A stretch of 55,374 nt of DNA from an uncultured Algibacter sp. (GCF_947495675.1 NZ_CANLZX010000025.1:1-55374), one strand, 5' to 3'; counted from the stretch's first letter, positions 33,771-43,699 are shown. Notes: generated by a model not told the origin, from the sequence alone. Numbers and translations are program-made.

Positions 33771-34793
33771 ATGAAAAAACTAAGCTTTATAAATAAAATC
33801 ATTTATTTAATAAATGTTATAGTAGCTGTTTTGCTTTTACTTTCGTTTGTTTTACCTTTTTTGCCTCCTAAAACATTTTCTATACTTGCAGTAGTTAATT
33901 TAGGAGTTTCTTTTTTAATAATATTAAATGTTTTATTCTTTATTTATTGGGTGTTCCGATTAAAAAAGCAGTTTATGCTCTCGCTAGTTATACTGTTAAT
34001 TGGTTATTTTTCATTTGGTTCTTTATATAAATTTACATCCTCTAATAATATTGAAAGTCCTCATAATTTTAAAGTTATGAATTACAACGTAAGATTATTT
34101 AATCTTTACGAATGGATTCCCGAAAAAGGTATTGAAACTAAAATTGTTGACTTTTTAAAAACAGAATCTCCAGATGTTTTAAGTGTTCAAGAGTACCATC
34201 CACACAAAAACATTGATTTATCTTTTTTTAAATATAAGTTTGAAAAACTTTCTGGTAAGAAAACAAAGTATGGGCAAGCTATATTTTCAAAATTCCCCAT
34301 AATAAATTCAGGCTCTGTAGAATTTCCTCATACTGCTAATAATGCCATTTTTGCTGATATTGTTAAAGGAGCAGATACCATTAGGGTTTACAATATTCAT
34401 TTGCAATCTTTACGATTAAATACTAAGGTTGAGAATCTTAAAAAAGAAGATTCTGAACGACTATTTAAGCGTATAGGAAACACGTTTAAAATGCAACAAT
34501 TACAAACAGAATTGTTTTTAAAACACAAGAAAGAATGTAATTATAAAATGGTTATTTGTGGCGATTTTAATAATACTGCTTTTTCATATGTATACAGACA
34601 GATTAAAGGTGATTTAAACGATACGTTTAAAGAAGCAGGTAATGGTTTTGGTCGGTCTTATGATTTTAAATTCTTTCCTGTAAGGATAGATTTCATTTTT
34701 GCAGATGAAGCTTTTAATGTAAATGGGTTTAAAGCTTTTAATAATCATTATTCTGATCATTATCCTATTATGACAACTCTTAGTTTAGAGTAG
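33771..34793 (+). CDS. Membrane-anchored EEP-family hydrolase
   Basis: The 340-residue protein has three transmembrane helices (about 10-30, 40-60, 66-86) followed by an endonuclease/exonuclease/phosphatase domain. Motifs: MNYNVRLFN, SVQEYHP with Glu, VYNIHLQSLR, CGDFNN with Asp and Asn, and SDHYPI with catalytic His. The domain should face outside. Substrate (nucleic acid, phospholipid or other phosphodiester) cannot be told. Start ATG at 33771, 4 bp after rhomboid 2, so likely the last gene of the mutL operon. Confidence 0.88.
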   Translation: MKKLSFINKIIYLINVIVAVLLLLSFVLPFLPPKTFSILAVVNLGVSFLIILNVLFFIYWVFRLKKQFMLSLVILLIGYFSFGSLYKFTSSNNIESPHNFKVMNYNVRLFNLYEWIPEKGIETKIVDFLKTESPDVLSVQEYHPHKNIDLSFFKYKFEKLSGKKTKYGQAIFSKFPIINSGSVEFPHTANNAIFADIVKGADTIRVYNIHLQSLRLNTKVENLKKEDSERLFKRIGNTFKMQQLQTELFLKHKKECNYKMVICGDFNNTAFSYVYRQIKGDLNDTFKEAGNGFGRSYDFKFFPVRIDFIFADEAFNVNGFKAFNNHYSDHYPIMTTLSLE

Positions 34794-34804
34794 AAAAGGT
34801 TTTG

Positions 34805-35113
34805 TTACATTAAAGAGCAATCTACAGTATCAGCAATAATATGAATTACTAAACCTAAGCCTACCAATCTAGATTTTTTAGGTACACATAAAAATATATA
34901 AAACAATATAGCATAGCTTGAGTGTAAAGGGTGAAAACCAATACTGCATCGGTTTGGGTCAAAAATAGGAGTAGCTAATAAATGATCTAAATCAATCAGC
35001 ATTCCTGCTATCATAATAAGATAAGCGTATTTCCAATTTGGTTTAAAAAAGAGTACTGCTACGGCTAAAGGCAATAAAAAATGACATCCATAATGAGCAA
35101 AAGTTTGTATCAT
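34805..35113 (-). CDS. DUF6122 small membrane protein
   Basis: A 102-residue multi-span protein with an HxxGCH-like start (AHYGCHFLLP), IDLDHLL, FHPLHSS and VIHIIADTVDC. The spaced His and Asp in membrane helices resemble YdjM-type metal-dependent membrane hydrolases. I recall DUF6122 as its label. It abuts the WbqC gene (shared base at 35113) and converges on the EEP gene 11 bp away. Confidence 0.7.
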   Translation of the reverse strand: MIQTFAHYGCHFLLPLAVAVLFFKPNWKYAYLIMIAGMLIDLDHLLATPIFDPNRCSIGFHPLHSSYAILFYIFLCVPKKSRLVGLGLVIHIIADTVDCSLM

Positions 35114-35736
35114 TATATAGCTGTTATGGTTTGTGATTCTAGATAATTTAAAGCATTTGGTCCCTCATTAAAAAGTAAATCTAAAATACTTAGGTTTTGT
35201 ATATAGCCATGTTTGTTGTTAAACACTTGAGTATACTTTTCAAAAGCATAATTAGGTTCTTTTTTAGCATGAACTAAGTGTCTAAAATCTATAATGTCTT
35301 TATAGGTTTTTTGATAAGTTTCTGTTTTAGATATATTTATTTCTAATTGTAAACATTCACAAACCACCTCAAAACATTTTAAATTAAAATCTAAAAGAAA
35401 ATCGACCTTTTCAGAAAACAAATGTTGAAGTTCATCTTCATAATACTCAAAAAAAGGAGATGTTCTGTATGCCGAAAGTAATGATTTCCAATGTTGGCTT
35501 TGCCATTTGTCTTCATTAAAAATTTTAACGTCTTTATATTTTTGCCGATTTTTTTGAGAATATATTACAGGTATATTTAAATTTAATTTTCCGTTTGCAC
35601 CATAGATGTAAGTACGGTTTCTATAAGTTTGTTTTACAAAATTGTCATCCATTTCAAAGACAACCGTTTTCGCGTTAGCTATAGCAACAAAGTGTGCAAT
35701 ATTGGGGAAGTATGTTGGATGTATAACAATATTCAT
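35113..35736 (-). CDS. WbqC family protein
   Basis: The 207-residue protein matches WbqC: IHPTYFPNIAHF at the start, DDNFVKQTYRNRTYI, LNIPVIYSQKNRQKYKDV, and SLLSAYRTSPFFEYYEDEL. WbqC proteins are associated with polysaccharide and amino-sugar modification, with an uncertain reaction. It follows the M15 peptidase gene without a gap and precedes DUF6122. Confidence 0.88.
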   Translation of the reverse strand: MNIVIHPTYFPNIAHFVAIANAKTVVFEMDDNFVKQTYRNRTYIYGANGKLNLNIPVIYSQKNRQKYKDVKIFNEDKWQSQHWKSLLSAYRTSPFFEYYEDELQHLFSEKVDFLLDFNLKCFEVVCECLQLEINISKTETYQKTYKDIIDFRHLVHAKKEPNYAFEKYTQVFNNKHGYIQNLSILDLLFNEGPNALNYLESQTITAI

Positions 35737-36468
35737 TTAGTCTTTATTAAATGCCGTTTTAGCTTTTTTGGAAATACCATTAACGTATAAAGTTATAATA
35801 TTCAATTCTTTTGCAAGATTAGAGCCTTTAAAACCCGTAATATCCAAATAGGTTATGTGTTTGTTATAAAACTCTAAGTAAGTTTTAGCTAAGGGCATGT
35901 AGGACCAATGCCAACGCTCTAAATTATAACCCGTTCTACCATTAGTTTTGTTCGTGTAAACTTGATAAAACCCATATTTATTTGCGTTTTTTAAAAGCCA
36001 TTGGTATTCAAGCTTGCCTTTACCATGCTCAAAATACGAATTGGTAAAATTGTTTAAATCCATATCGGTGCCCCAATGGTGCCTGGATGTTGAAGGCATC
36101 GAGCTGTATTCTAAAATTTTATTTGCTCTGTCAATAGGGTTTAGGTTATTGCGTTTTTTCCATTTCCGTTCCCAAATAGCTTTCTGTTCTTCAAAATTTC
36201 TAGTTCCAGAAATGATTTTTAAAGAGATACCATCTTTTTCAGCTTGATTATGCATCTTTAAAAAAGCAGTATAAACCTCTTTGTTTAAATAGATTGTTTT
36301 AGAAGTGTATTTTGGATTTACTAGAGTAAACAATTCATGATTTTTATAATCATATTTACCTAAGATGAAATCTGTTGTGAGTGTTAGGTTATCTGAAGCA
36401 ACTGTTACATTCTGACTGAATGAAACAATTGATATAAAAAAGATTAAGAACACTCCTTTAACGTTCAT
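35737..36468 (-). CDS. M15-family D-Ala-D-Ala carboxypeptidase (VanY-like)
   Basis: This 243-residue secreted peptidase trims peptidoglycan stem peptides. A signal peptide (MNVKGVFLIFFISIVSFSQ) is visible. The zinc site is SRHHWGTDMDLN (SxHxxGxAxD class) with the second motif ERWHWSYMP. Its length suits the VanY/DacB group. The stop codon directly adjoins the WbqC start. Confidence 0.92.
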   Translation of the reverse strand: MNVKGVFLIFFISIVSFSQNVTVASDNLTLTTDFILGKYDYKNHELFTLVNPKYTSKTIYLNKEVYTAFLKMHNQAEKDGISLKIISGTRNFEEQKAIWERKWKKRNNLNPIDRANKILEYSSMPSTSRHHWGTDMDLNNFTNSYFEHGKGKLEYQWLLKNANKYGFYQVYTNKTNGRTGYNLERWHWSYMPLAKTYLEFYNKHITYLDITGFKGSNLAKELNIITLYVNGISKKAKTAFNKD

Positions 36469-36515
36469 AATATGCTTAGTCTATACGGTGAGTTTAAGCA
36501 AAACTACATTAAAGC

Positions 36516-38096
36516 TTACTTGTTTTCGGCTTTGCGCTTTCTCCATTTATTAAATCCTATCCAACCAAATAATAAAACTAAAAATGGAATTAAAAATGAA
36601 GTTGCTTTTCCTGTGCCGCTAACAGTTGTAAAGAAACGTTCCCAACGAGGGCTTTTTCCATCCCAGCTCATCCATATAAATACTGGTTTCCCGATAACGT
36701 GATTGAATGGGACAAATCCCCATCTCCTTGCATCAATAGAATTATGACGGTTATCACCCATCATCCAATAATAATTTTGTTTGAATGTGTAAGTGTCTGT
36801 TACTTCGCCGTTAATTAAAATTTGATTGCCTTTTACTTGAAGTGTATTACCCTCGTATTCTGTTATAACTCTTTTGTATAGTGGCAAAACATCTAAATTA
36901 ATAGCAATTGTTTTTCCTTCTTCAGGAATATATAATGGTCCAAATTGGTCTACATTCCAATTGTAATTTGGGTCTTGAGGAAATATATTTGCATCTCTAA
37001 CTCCTTTTTCTTGAATATTTGGGGTAATGCTTGCTACATTTGGATGGTTTTTAAATTTCTCTCTAGCTTCATCAGAAATAGCTGAAAAGTAGTAAGTGTT
37101 TTGGGCATTCATAATTCCAAAACCATCAGTAATATCATAACGGTCTTTAATAAATGCTGGATTAAATTGGTTTGTTTTTGGTTGAACAAAATAACTAAAC
37201 TGTAAATGTGCTCTATCAGGTAATTCGTTTTTCTTTCCGTTTATGTAAACGTAGCCGTCTCTTACTTCAAGAGAATCGCCAGCAACACCAACGCATCGTT
37301 TTACTAAGTTTGTTTTTTTATCTATAGGTTTGTAGTAGTTTCTTATTGGAGTGAAATCATTCATATCCAATAAGGTATCTGCTGGTTGGTTAAAAACAAC
37401 AATTTCATTCCTATCTATTTTTTCAAACCCTGGAAATCTTAAATACGGTAACTGTAGTTTGTTCTTCCATGAAGTTTTGCGTTTTTCAAAATGATCATCG
37501 AATAAATATGATTTTTTATTTAAACCAGGTATGGTATCATGAACCATAGGTGCTCCTACGGTTGTCATTGGTACTCTAGCGCCATAATGAAATTTACTTA
37601 CAAATAGAAAATCACCTACCAATAGCGATTTTTCAAGAGAAGAAGACGGTATTGTAAATGGTTGCATGAAATAGGTGTGAACTATAGTTGCTGCAACTAT
37701 GGCAAATAATATAGAACTTGTCCATTCTCCTGAACCTGATTTAGGTTGAAGGCTTCGGTTTTCAACATAGTTAACATCTGCAGCATAGTTTAAATAATAA
37801 TTATAAAAACCAAGGCTAACAACAGCTAAAACAGTATCAATATATGTGTTTTTTCTAAAACTTCTTGCAGTTTCAACCCAAACAACTGGAAACATAATAA
37901 GGTTTACAATTGGAAGAAATAATAATATAACCCACCACCACGGACGATTAATTATTTTCATTAAAACAATACCATTATATACAGGAATAAAGGCTTCCCA
38001 TGCTTTTCTGCCAGCTTTAATGTATAGTTTCCAAGTACCTAAACCATGAATTACTTGTATTATTAATATGAAAATAAACCATTGTGTCCAAGTCAT
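36516..38096 (-). CDS. lepB: Signal peptidase I with N-terminal membrane domain
   Basis: The 526-residue protein cleaves signal peptides. It is longer than usual: residues 1 to about 115 form an extra multi-span domain (DUF5684-like) with WWWVILLFLPIVNLIMF. The peptidase follows with a TM anchor (125-143), catalytic Ser153 (IPSSSLEKSLLVGD), Lys266 (KTNLVKRCVGVAGD) and the MGDNRHNSIDARRWGFVP box. A long insertion of about 110 residues lies after Lys266. A C-terminal TM (about 500-520) ends in a basic tail. It lies 65 bp after dapB. Confidence 0.92.
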   Translation of the reverse strand: MTWTQWFIFILIIQVIHGLGTWKLYIKAGRKAWEAFIPVYNGIVLMKIINRPWWWVILLFLPIVNLIMFPVVWVETARSFRKNTYIDTVLAVVSLGFYNYYLNYAADVNYVENRSLQPKSGSGEWTSSILFAIVAATIVHTYFMQPFTIPSSSLEKSLLVGDFLFVSKFHYGARVPMTTVGAPMVHDTIPGLNKKSYLFDDHFEKRKTSWKNKLQLPYLRFPGFEKIDRNEIVVFNQPADTLLDMNDFTPIRNYYKPIDKKTNLVKRCVGVAGDSLEVRDGYVYINGKKNELPDRAHLQFSYFVQPKTNQFNPAFIKDRYDITDGFGIMNAQNTYYFSAISDEAREKFKNHPNVASITPNIQEKGVRDANIFPQDPNYNWNVDQFGPLYIPEEGKTIAINLDVLPLYKRVITEYEGNTLQVKGNQILINGEVTDTYTFKQNYYWMMGDNRHNSIDARRWGFVPFNHVIGKPVFIWMSWDGKSPRWERFFTTVSGTGKATSFLIPFLVLLFGWIGFNKWRKRKAENK

Positions 38097-38161
38097 AATT
38101 TCAAAATTTTAATTTTTTGTTAGTTGTAGCAATTCGTCAATTGTTACGGGTTTATTAAATA

Positions 38162-38866
38162 TTAACCAATATTTAACACATCATTCATAGTAAAAACACC
38201 TGTTTTTCCAACAATCCATTCTGCAGCAACTACAGCACCTAAAGCAAAACCTTGTCTGGTATGTGCTATATGCTCTATGTTTATAGTGTCTACTTCACTT
38301 TCGTAAGTAACGGTATGCGTACCAGGAACATCTGCAATACGTTTTGCTGCAATAGGAATAGTTTGTTCTCCGTTTTCCTCTAATTTCCATTGGTTATAAC
38401 CATCATGCTGCTCAATAACACCATTAGCAAGAGTAATAGCAGTACCACTAGGAGCATCTAGTTTTTGAGTATGGTGAATTTCTTCCATAGAAACGTTATA
38501 TTGTTTCAAAGCACTCATCATTTTAGCTAGTGTTTTATTCAATTCAAAAAAGATATTTACACCCAAACTAAAGTTAGAGGCATAAATAAAAGCACCTTTT
38601 TTTTCTTCGCATAAAGCAACGGCATCATCATATTTGTCTAGCCAACCTGTAGTTCCAGAAATTACAGGAACATTATTGTTAATACATTTAGTAATGTTAT
38701 TATAGGCTACAGTTGGTATACTAAAATCTATGGCAACATCAGCTTTTGTAATATCGTAATCGGTATCACCTTTGTCAATAGTCAATATTACATTATGCCC
38801 ACGTTTAATGGCAATCTGCTCAATGGTTTTACCCATTTTTCCATATCCAAGTAATGCTATATTCAT
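38162..38866 (-). CDS. dapB: 4-hydroxy-tetrahydrodipicolinate reductase
   Basis: DapB makes tetrahydrodipicolinate in lysine and diaminopimelate synthesis. The 234-residue protein starts with the Rossmann motif GYGKMGKT (7-14), followed by SGTTGW and the signature HHTQKLDAPSGTA. It is slightly shorter than the proteobacterial enzyme, as is usual for Bacteroidota. Start ATG at 38866, 36 bp after the DUF5683 gene. Confidence 0.95.
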   Translation of the reverse strand: MNIALLGYGKMGKTIEQIAIKRGHNVILTIDKGDTDYDITKADVAIDFSIPTVAYNNITKCINNNVPVISGTTGWLDKYDDAVALCEEKKGAFIYASNFSLGVNIFFELNKTLAKMMSALKQYNVSMEEIHHTQKLDAPSGTAITLANGVIEQHDGYNQWKLEENGEQTIPIAAKRIADVPGTHTVTYESEVDTINIEHIAHTRQGFALGAVVAAEWIVGKTGVFTMNDVLNIG

Positions 38867-38902
38867 ATCTGTTTAATTGTGTATTCTTAATAGCCTAAGG
38901 AG

Positions 38903-39523
38903 CTAAAATTTAAAATTTAAAGTTAATCCAAGATTACTAGTTGCATCAAATTCATTAAACTTATAATGTGGTGCTAAAGATAAGTTTTCGTCCACATTGT
39001 ATTGTAGTAAATGTGCATCTACATTCGCATCTATTATATTTAATGCATATAAGCCAAGAGTTACTAAAAGTGAAATTTCTTTATTACGACGGTAAAATTT
39101 TTGCGCATCTTCTAGTTTCTCGGTAGTTACTCTTGGAGTAGTAAGTTGGTTACCTTGAGAGTCTAAATAAAACTCATCATTAGTAAAACCAGCAAGTCTA
39201 CTTTTGTAAGCATCTCTATATCTATTATATTCTTTATTATTATCTATATAAAAATAAACACCAGTACCAATAGCGCCATATACTATTGGGATTTTCCAAT
39301 ATTTTTTATTGTAAGCTTGTCCTAAACCAGGAAGTATTGCTGAGAAGAATGCCGCTTTTGCTGGCGAAAGCGGATTAATAGGTTCGCTTACTTCAATAAT
39401 AGGATCAATGGCAACTTCTTTAGGAAGCTCTTTTTTATCATTCTTCTTTTTATTTTGTGCAAAAGAAGCGAAACTAATTATGCATACTAATATTCCTGTT
39501 AATAGGATTTTATTTGGAATCAC
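38903..39523 (-). CDS. DUF5683 membrane protein
   Basis: The 206-residue protein has an N-terminal signal or anchor (ILLTGILVCIISFASFAQ), a hydrophobic segment in PAKAAFFSAILPGLGQAYNKKYWKIPIVYGAIGTG split over two helices, and a C-terminal strand-rich region. This is the DUF5683 pattern found beside parB in Bacteroidota. Function unknown. Its start overlaps the parB stop by 14 bp. Confidence 0.82.
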   Translation of the reverse strand: MIPNKILLTGILVCIISFASFAQNKKKNDKKELPKEVAIDPIIEVSEPINPLSPAKAAFFSAILPGLGQAYNKKYWKIPIVYGAIGTGVYFYIDNNKEYNRYRDAYKSRLAGFTNDEFYLDSQGNQLTTPRVTTEKLEDAQKFYRRNKEISLLVTLGLYALNIIDANVDAHLLQYNVDENLSLAPHYKFNEFDATSNLGLTLNFKF

Positions 39524-40424
39524 CTTGAACTAATTTTTTTATACGGTTAAAATCTTCTTCTGAATGAAAAGGAATTGTGATTTTTCCTTTTCCGTTTTTA
39601 GAGACTTTAACGTCAATTTTATGTCCAAAGTATTCTGAAAATGCAGTAATTCCTTTTTTAACAAACTTTGGTATATCGTCTTCTTCTGTCTTTTTTTCGG
39701 TGTTTTTTGTTGGACTTTCAGAATTAAAATCGCGAATAAAGTTTTCGGTTTCTCTAACCGAAAGTTTATTGGATAGTATGTTTTCGTATATATCTAATTG
39801 ATCGTTTTGATCTTCAATGGCAATTAATGCACGGCCATGACCCATAGAAATAAAACCATCGCGCATACCCGTTTGAATAATTGGGTCTAATTTTAATAAA
39901 CGCAAATAATTAGCAATAGTAGATCGTTTTTTACCAACACGTTCACTCATTTGCTCTTGTGTTAAATTGATTTCGTCAATTAAACGTTGGTATGATAAAG
40001 CAATTTCGATGGGGTCTAAATCTTGACGTTGAATATTTTCAACCAATGCCATTTCAAGTGATTCTTGGTCGTTTGCAATCCTAACATAAGCCGGAATTGT
40101 TTCTAGTCCCAATAATTTTGAAGCTCTAAAACGACGCTCGCCAGATACCAATTGGTATTTGTTTAAGCCCAATTTTCTAACTGTTATAGGTTGAATAATA
40201 CCTAATTCTTTTATTGAAGAGGCTAATTCGCGAAGCGATTCTTCACTAAAATTTGTACGTGGTTGAAACGGGTTAACTTCAATGAAATCTAAATCTAATT
40301 CAACTATATTACCAATAACTTTATCGGCATTAATATCTTGAGCCGATTGAATATCGTTACTTGGGTCTTTTAATAGTGCTGATAAGCCTCTACCTAAAGC
40401 CTGTTTTTTAGTTGCCTTAGCCAT
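39510..40424 (-). CDS. parB: Chromosome partition protein ParB
   Basis: ParB binds parS sites and, as a CTPase clamp, slides on DNA to help segregate origins. The 304-residue protein has the N-terminal ParB/Srx box (QPRTNFSEESLRELASSIKELGIIQPITV), the GERRFRA CTP-binding motif and the central HTH (LTQEQMSERVGKKRSTIANYLRLLKL). The C-terminal dimer region is shorter than average. It lies 2 bp after parA. I found no perfect parS in the window. Confidence 0.94.
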   Translation of the reverse strand: MAKATKKQALGRGLSALLKDPSNDIQSAQDINADKVIGNIVELDLDFIEVNPFQPRTNFSEESLRELASSIKELGIIQPITVRKLGLNKYQLVSGERRFRASKLLGLETIPAYVRIANDQESLEMALVENIQRQDLDPIEIALSYQRLIDEINLTQEQMSERVGKKRSTIANYLRLLKLDPIIQTGMRDGFISMGHGRALIAIEDQNDQLDIYENILSNKLSVRETENFIRDFNSESPTKNTEKKTEEDDIPKFVKKGITAFSEYFGHKIDVKVSKNGKGKITIPFHSEEDFNRIKKLVQGDSK

Positions 40425-40426
40425 AA

Positions 40427-41191
40427 TTAAGCGTTTTTATTAATGACTTCTTTTGCCAAACTTAAGTAATTGTTAGCACCTTTGCTACTGGCATCGTAAT
40501 TAATTATACTTTCTCCGTAACTTGGTGCCTCACTTAGTCTAACATTTCGTTGTATGATGGTTTTAAAAACCATATCATTAAAATGTTTTTGAACTTCTTC
40601 TACTACTTGATTTGATAATCTTAAGCGAGAATCATACATAGTTAATAGTAAACCTTCAATATCTAATCCTGCATTATGAATTTTTTGTACACTTTTAATT
40701 GTGTTTAATAATTTACCTAAGCCTTCTAGTGCAAAATATTCACATTGAATAGGAATAATTACAGCATCAGCAGCTGTTAGCGCATTTAAAGTTAATAGGC
40801 CTAATGATGGTGCACAATCTATAATAATGTAATCATAATCGTCCTTAATGTCTATTAATGCTTTTTTAAGCATATACTCACGCTCATCTTTATCAACAAG
40901 TTCTATTTCAATAGCTACAAGGTCAATATGAGCAGGAATAATATCAAGATTTGGAGTTTCTGTTTTTACAATAGCTTCTTTTGCAGAATGAGAATGTTCT
41001 AAAAGTTGATATGTTCCTATATCAACAGATTCTACATCTATTCCAATTCCGGAAGTTGCATTTGCTTGAGGGTCAGCATCTATAAGTAATACTTTCTTCT
41101 CTAGAACACCTAGTGAAGCTGCTAAATTAATTGAAGTGGTTGTTTTACCAACACCGCCTTTTTGATTAGCAATTGCTATGATTTTACCCAT
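40427..41191 (-). CDS. parA: ParA-type partition ATPase
   Basis: ParA is the Walker-type ATPase partner of ParB. From the ATG at 41191 the protein has 254 residues: deviant Walker A KGGVGKTT (11-18), DADPQANATSGIG, and the IDCAPSLGLLTLNAL region. A longer reading from TTG at 41218 is rejected because that TTG is the end of a TATTTTTG promoter box. Start and length agree with chromosomal ParA/Soj. It is the first gene of the parA-parB-DUF5683 group. Confidence 0.95.
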   Translation of the reverse strand: MGKIIAIANQKGGVGKTTTSINLAASLGVLEKKVLLIDADPQANATSGIGIDVESVDIGTYQLLEHSHSAKEAIVKTETPNLDIIPAHIDLVAIEIELVDKDEREYMLKKALIDIKDDYDYIIIDCAPSLGLLTLNALTAADAVIIPIQCEYFALEGLGKLLNTIKSVQKIHNAGLDIEGLLLTMYDSRLRLSNQVVEEVQKHFNDMVFKTIIQRNVRLSEAPSYGESIINYDASSKGANNYLSLAKEVINKNA

Positions 41192-41215
41192 TAAATGATT
41201 TGGTTTTATTAGAGG

Positions 41216-41223
41216 CAAAAATA
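41216..41223 (-). promoter_or_regulatory. Promoter -7 box of parA
   Basis: TATTTTTG on the minus strand fits TAnnTTTG and lies 25 bp before the parA ATG. Confidence 0.55.
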
Positions 41224-41275
41224 CGATTATTTGCGAGGAATAAAAACGGAACTTGTTAACAGTTATTTAAACTAA

Positions 41276-41303
41276 TAAACCAGCTTTATTGAAGCTGGTT
41301 TAT
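41276..41303 (-). terminator. Probable terminator of the outer-membrane barrel gene
   Basis: Arms ATAAACCAGCTT and AAGCTGGTTTAT around a short TATTG loop. The stem is strong but the following T-run is weak. It lies 18 bp after the stop of the TonB-type protein. Confidence 0.6.
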
Positions 41304-41320
41304 ATTATACATTATGGTCA

Positions 41321-43699
41321 TTAATTTACTCTTCGTGTTTCTTCTTCGTTCCCAAACTGCCTGCTTTTTTCTTTTATTTTTTTGTTTCCAAAGCTATAAC
41401 TTAGTGAGAATTTAACATATCTGTTATTTCTATTTTGTCCATATACTTGACGGACTCCATTAACATTTGACTCTAAATTATTTAAATAAGAAGTAGCGAA
41501 TACATCTTTAAAAACTAATGAAAACTGAAGGTTTTTGTCTAAAAATGATGTACTATATCCTAAATCTAGGCTAAACGAATCCCCTATAGTAAATAAATCT
41601 GACTTGGCTTTAGAGTTGTAATTTGCGTCAATTTGAATCCTGTTAGTATCGTTTATTTTAATGGTATTATTTGATGATGCTATGTATGATAATCCATTTT
41701 GAGGTGTAGCATTAAAAGGTTTTGTAAATTTACTTTTAACATGTATAGCAGTAAAGCTGTTTTGACTTTGTAACCAATTTAATTCATTAAAAAGATAACT
41801 TTGCCCTATACCAATTGTATATTGATTAAAGAAATTATCTCGTGTTACAATTTGTGTGCTCTCCTCAATGTTTGATGTAAAAATGACTCCAGACGCATTA
41901 TTATTTATGTTATAAAAAACATTGGTTGTTAACTTGTTTTTGTAAGTGTGTTTTAATTCAAAATTATTATTGAAACTGGGTTGTAAAAAAGGATTTCCCT
42001 GGCTATATGTATTGCTACTTACATATACTCTAAATGGATTTAAGTGGTTGAAGGCAGGGCGCTGAATTCTTTTTACATAACTTAAAGAAAAGGTATTGTT
42101 ATCGTTACTGTTGTACAAAACAAATAGTGAAGGAAATAGCTTTGAATAGTCATTTTTAGTGGTTTGGTTTAATTCAAAAGAAAACCCTTTTGTTTGAGTA
42201 TTTTCTAATCTTAAACCTAATTGTAATTGCCATTTGGTGTTTATTTTTTTGCTTCCGTTTACGTAGATTGCTTGATTGTTTTCTTCATATCTAAATGAAT
42301 TAGAAACATTAGTATCTAATTCGGCAGAACCAGAAATTGTATTATAAAAATCAATACCACTTTTGCTATCTGTAGCACTTACTTTAAAGCCGTAAGAAAG
42401 ATTTATACTTTTTAAAGGGTGATCCATATCTGCTTTTAAACTTACGTTTTTTAAGTTCTGAATAGAATTTGCTGATGCTGAAAGATTTACATTTTGAAAC
42501 TGGTTGTTTGCATCAAAGCTTTCGGTTTTAAAATTTCTGCTTTTTTCTGCATCATAAGTAAAGTAATCTGCATCAATTGATAGTTTTTTTCCTAACGAAT
42601 CTAGTTTTGTTATTGAATGTACGTTTAACGTATGGCTTATTCTTTCATCAAATTCTTTACCATTATTAATTAATAAAGAATCTATAGTATTTGAAGTATT
42701 GTAAATATTTGTTATACTTCTGTCACTTATATCTGGATTGGTTTTATTGCTAAAATATTGTATTCCTACAGTTGTATTTTCGGTAACATCATAATCTAAT
42801 AGTAAGCGTCCCGAAAATGCCTTTTTATGATCTTTAGTGTTTATATCTATATCCCAAGTACTGGTTGGATAATATACCTGAAAATCTTCTTCACCTCTAA
42901 TGTATCCTCTAGTTTTATCAATGCTTAAAGATAAATTGATTTTGTTTTTATTAAATAGCAAGCTATTTCTAAAAGTAGTGTAATTGTACGTGTCTATGTT
43001 ATGTAATATAGATGTGGTGTTTTTCCATGAATTTTGAGTACCTGTTTTTAAAATAATGTTTATTAATCCGCCATTACCAGAAGCATCATATTTTGAAGGA
43101 GGCGAAGTAATAACTTCAATTTTTTTAATATCGCTCGCAGATAGTGTGTTTAAATAACTGGTTAGTTCTTCGGCAGAAAGCGGAAGTATTCTGCCATTAA
43201 TCATAACCCTAGGGTTGCCTTTGCCAAACATATTAATAACGCCGTTTTGTACTTGTAAACCAGGAGCTACTTTTAAAGCGTCAAGCGCATCTCCATTACT
43301 TGCTGTTATGCTATTTTCAACATTAAAAATAATGCGGTCTGGTTGTTGCTCAATTAGTTTTTTACGACTTGTAATTACAACTTCGTCTAAAGAATTAGTG
43401 TCGGCTTGAAGTGTAATAGTATTTAAATTTATGTTGCTTTCTAGCTTAATTTCTTTTTTAAAAGTCGTGTAACCAACATAACTAACAGTAAGTGTGTAAT
43501 TGCCTTTTTCGGCGTTTAAAATAAAGTTACCATCAAAGTTAGATGTGGTGCCAATAATTTTATCATTATCCGATTGTGTTAGTATAATGTTTGCCCAAAC
43601 AATAGGTTCGTTTATATCTGCTATATTTCCTTTTATTTCTATTTGAGAAAAAATTAGTAACGGATATATTAAGATGATTAAAAGTACAAGTCGTTTCAT
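41321..43699 (-). CDS. TonB-dependent-type outer-membrane barrel protein
   Basis: The 792-residue protein has a signal peptide (MKRLVLLIILIYPLLIFSQ), a carboxypeptidase-like regulatory domain (about 20-105, GNYTLTVSYVGYTTFKKEI), a plug (about 115-220, VITSRKKLIEQQPDRIIFN, KIEVITSPPSKYDASGNGGLINIIL) and a long beta-barrel. This is the outer-membrane beta-barrel family with regulatory domain found in Bacteroidota. Ligand unknown. Two AraC-type membrane regulators lie directly upstream on the same strand, so expression is probably controlled by them, perhaps through the GTTCGAC repeats in between. Confidence 0.82.
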   Translation of the reverse strand: MKRLVLLIILIYPLLIFSQIEIKGNIADINEPIVWANIILTQSDNDKIIGTTSNFDGNFILNAEKGNYTLTVSYVGYTTFKKEIKLESNINLNTITLQADTNSLDEVVITSRKKLIEQQPDRIIFNVENSITASNGDALDALKVAPGLQVQNGVINMFGKGNPRVMINGRILPLSAEELTSYLNTLSASDIKKIEVITSPPSKYDASGNGGLINIILKTGTQNSWKNTTSILHNIDTYNYTTFRNSLLFNKNKINLSLSIDKTRGYIRGEEDFQVYYPTSTWDIDINTKDHKKAFSGRLLLDYDVTENTTVGIQYFSNKTNPDISDRSITNIYNTSNTIDSLLINNGKEFDERISHTLNVHSITKLDSLGKKLSIDADYFTYDAEKSRNFKTESFDANNQFQNVNLSASANSIQNLKNVSLKADMDHPLKSINLSYGFKVSATDSKSGIDFYNTISGSAELDTNVSNSFRYEENNQAIYVNGSKKINTKWQLQLGLRLENTQTKGFSFELNQTTKNDYSKLFPSLFVLYNSNDNNTFSLSYVKRIQRPAFNHLNPFRVYVSSNTYSQGNPFLQPSFNNNFELKHTYKNKLTTNVFYNINNNASGVIFTSNIEESTQIVTRDNFFNQYTIGIGQSYLFNELNWLQSQNSFTAIHVKSKFTKPFNATPQNGLSYIASSNNTIKINDTNRIQIDANYNSKAKSDLFTIGDSFSLDLGYSTSFLDKNLQFSLVFKDVFATSYLNNLESNVNGVRQVYGQNRNNRYVKFSLSYSFGNKKIKEKSRQFGNEEETRRVN

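Noticed and set aside
27127..41191. parS or origin-proximal region suggested by recF and parAB
   Set aside because: I found no GTTTCACGTGAAAC-like site in the window; gene content alone is not enough.
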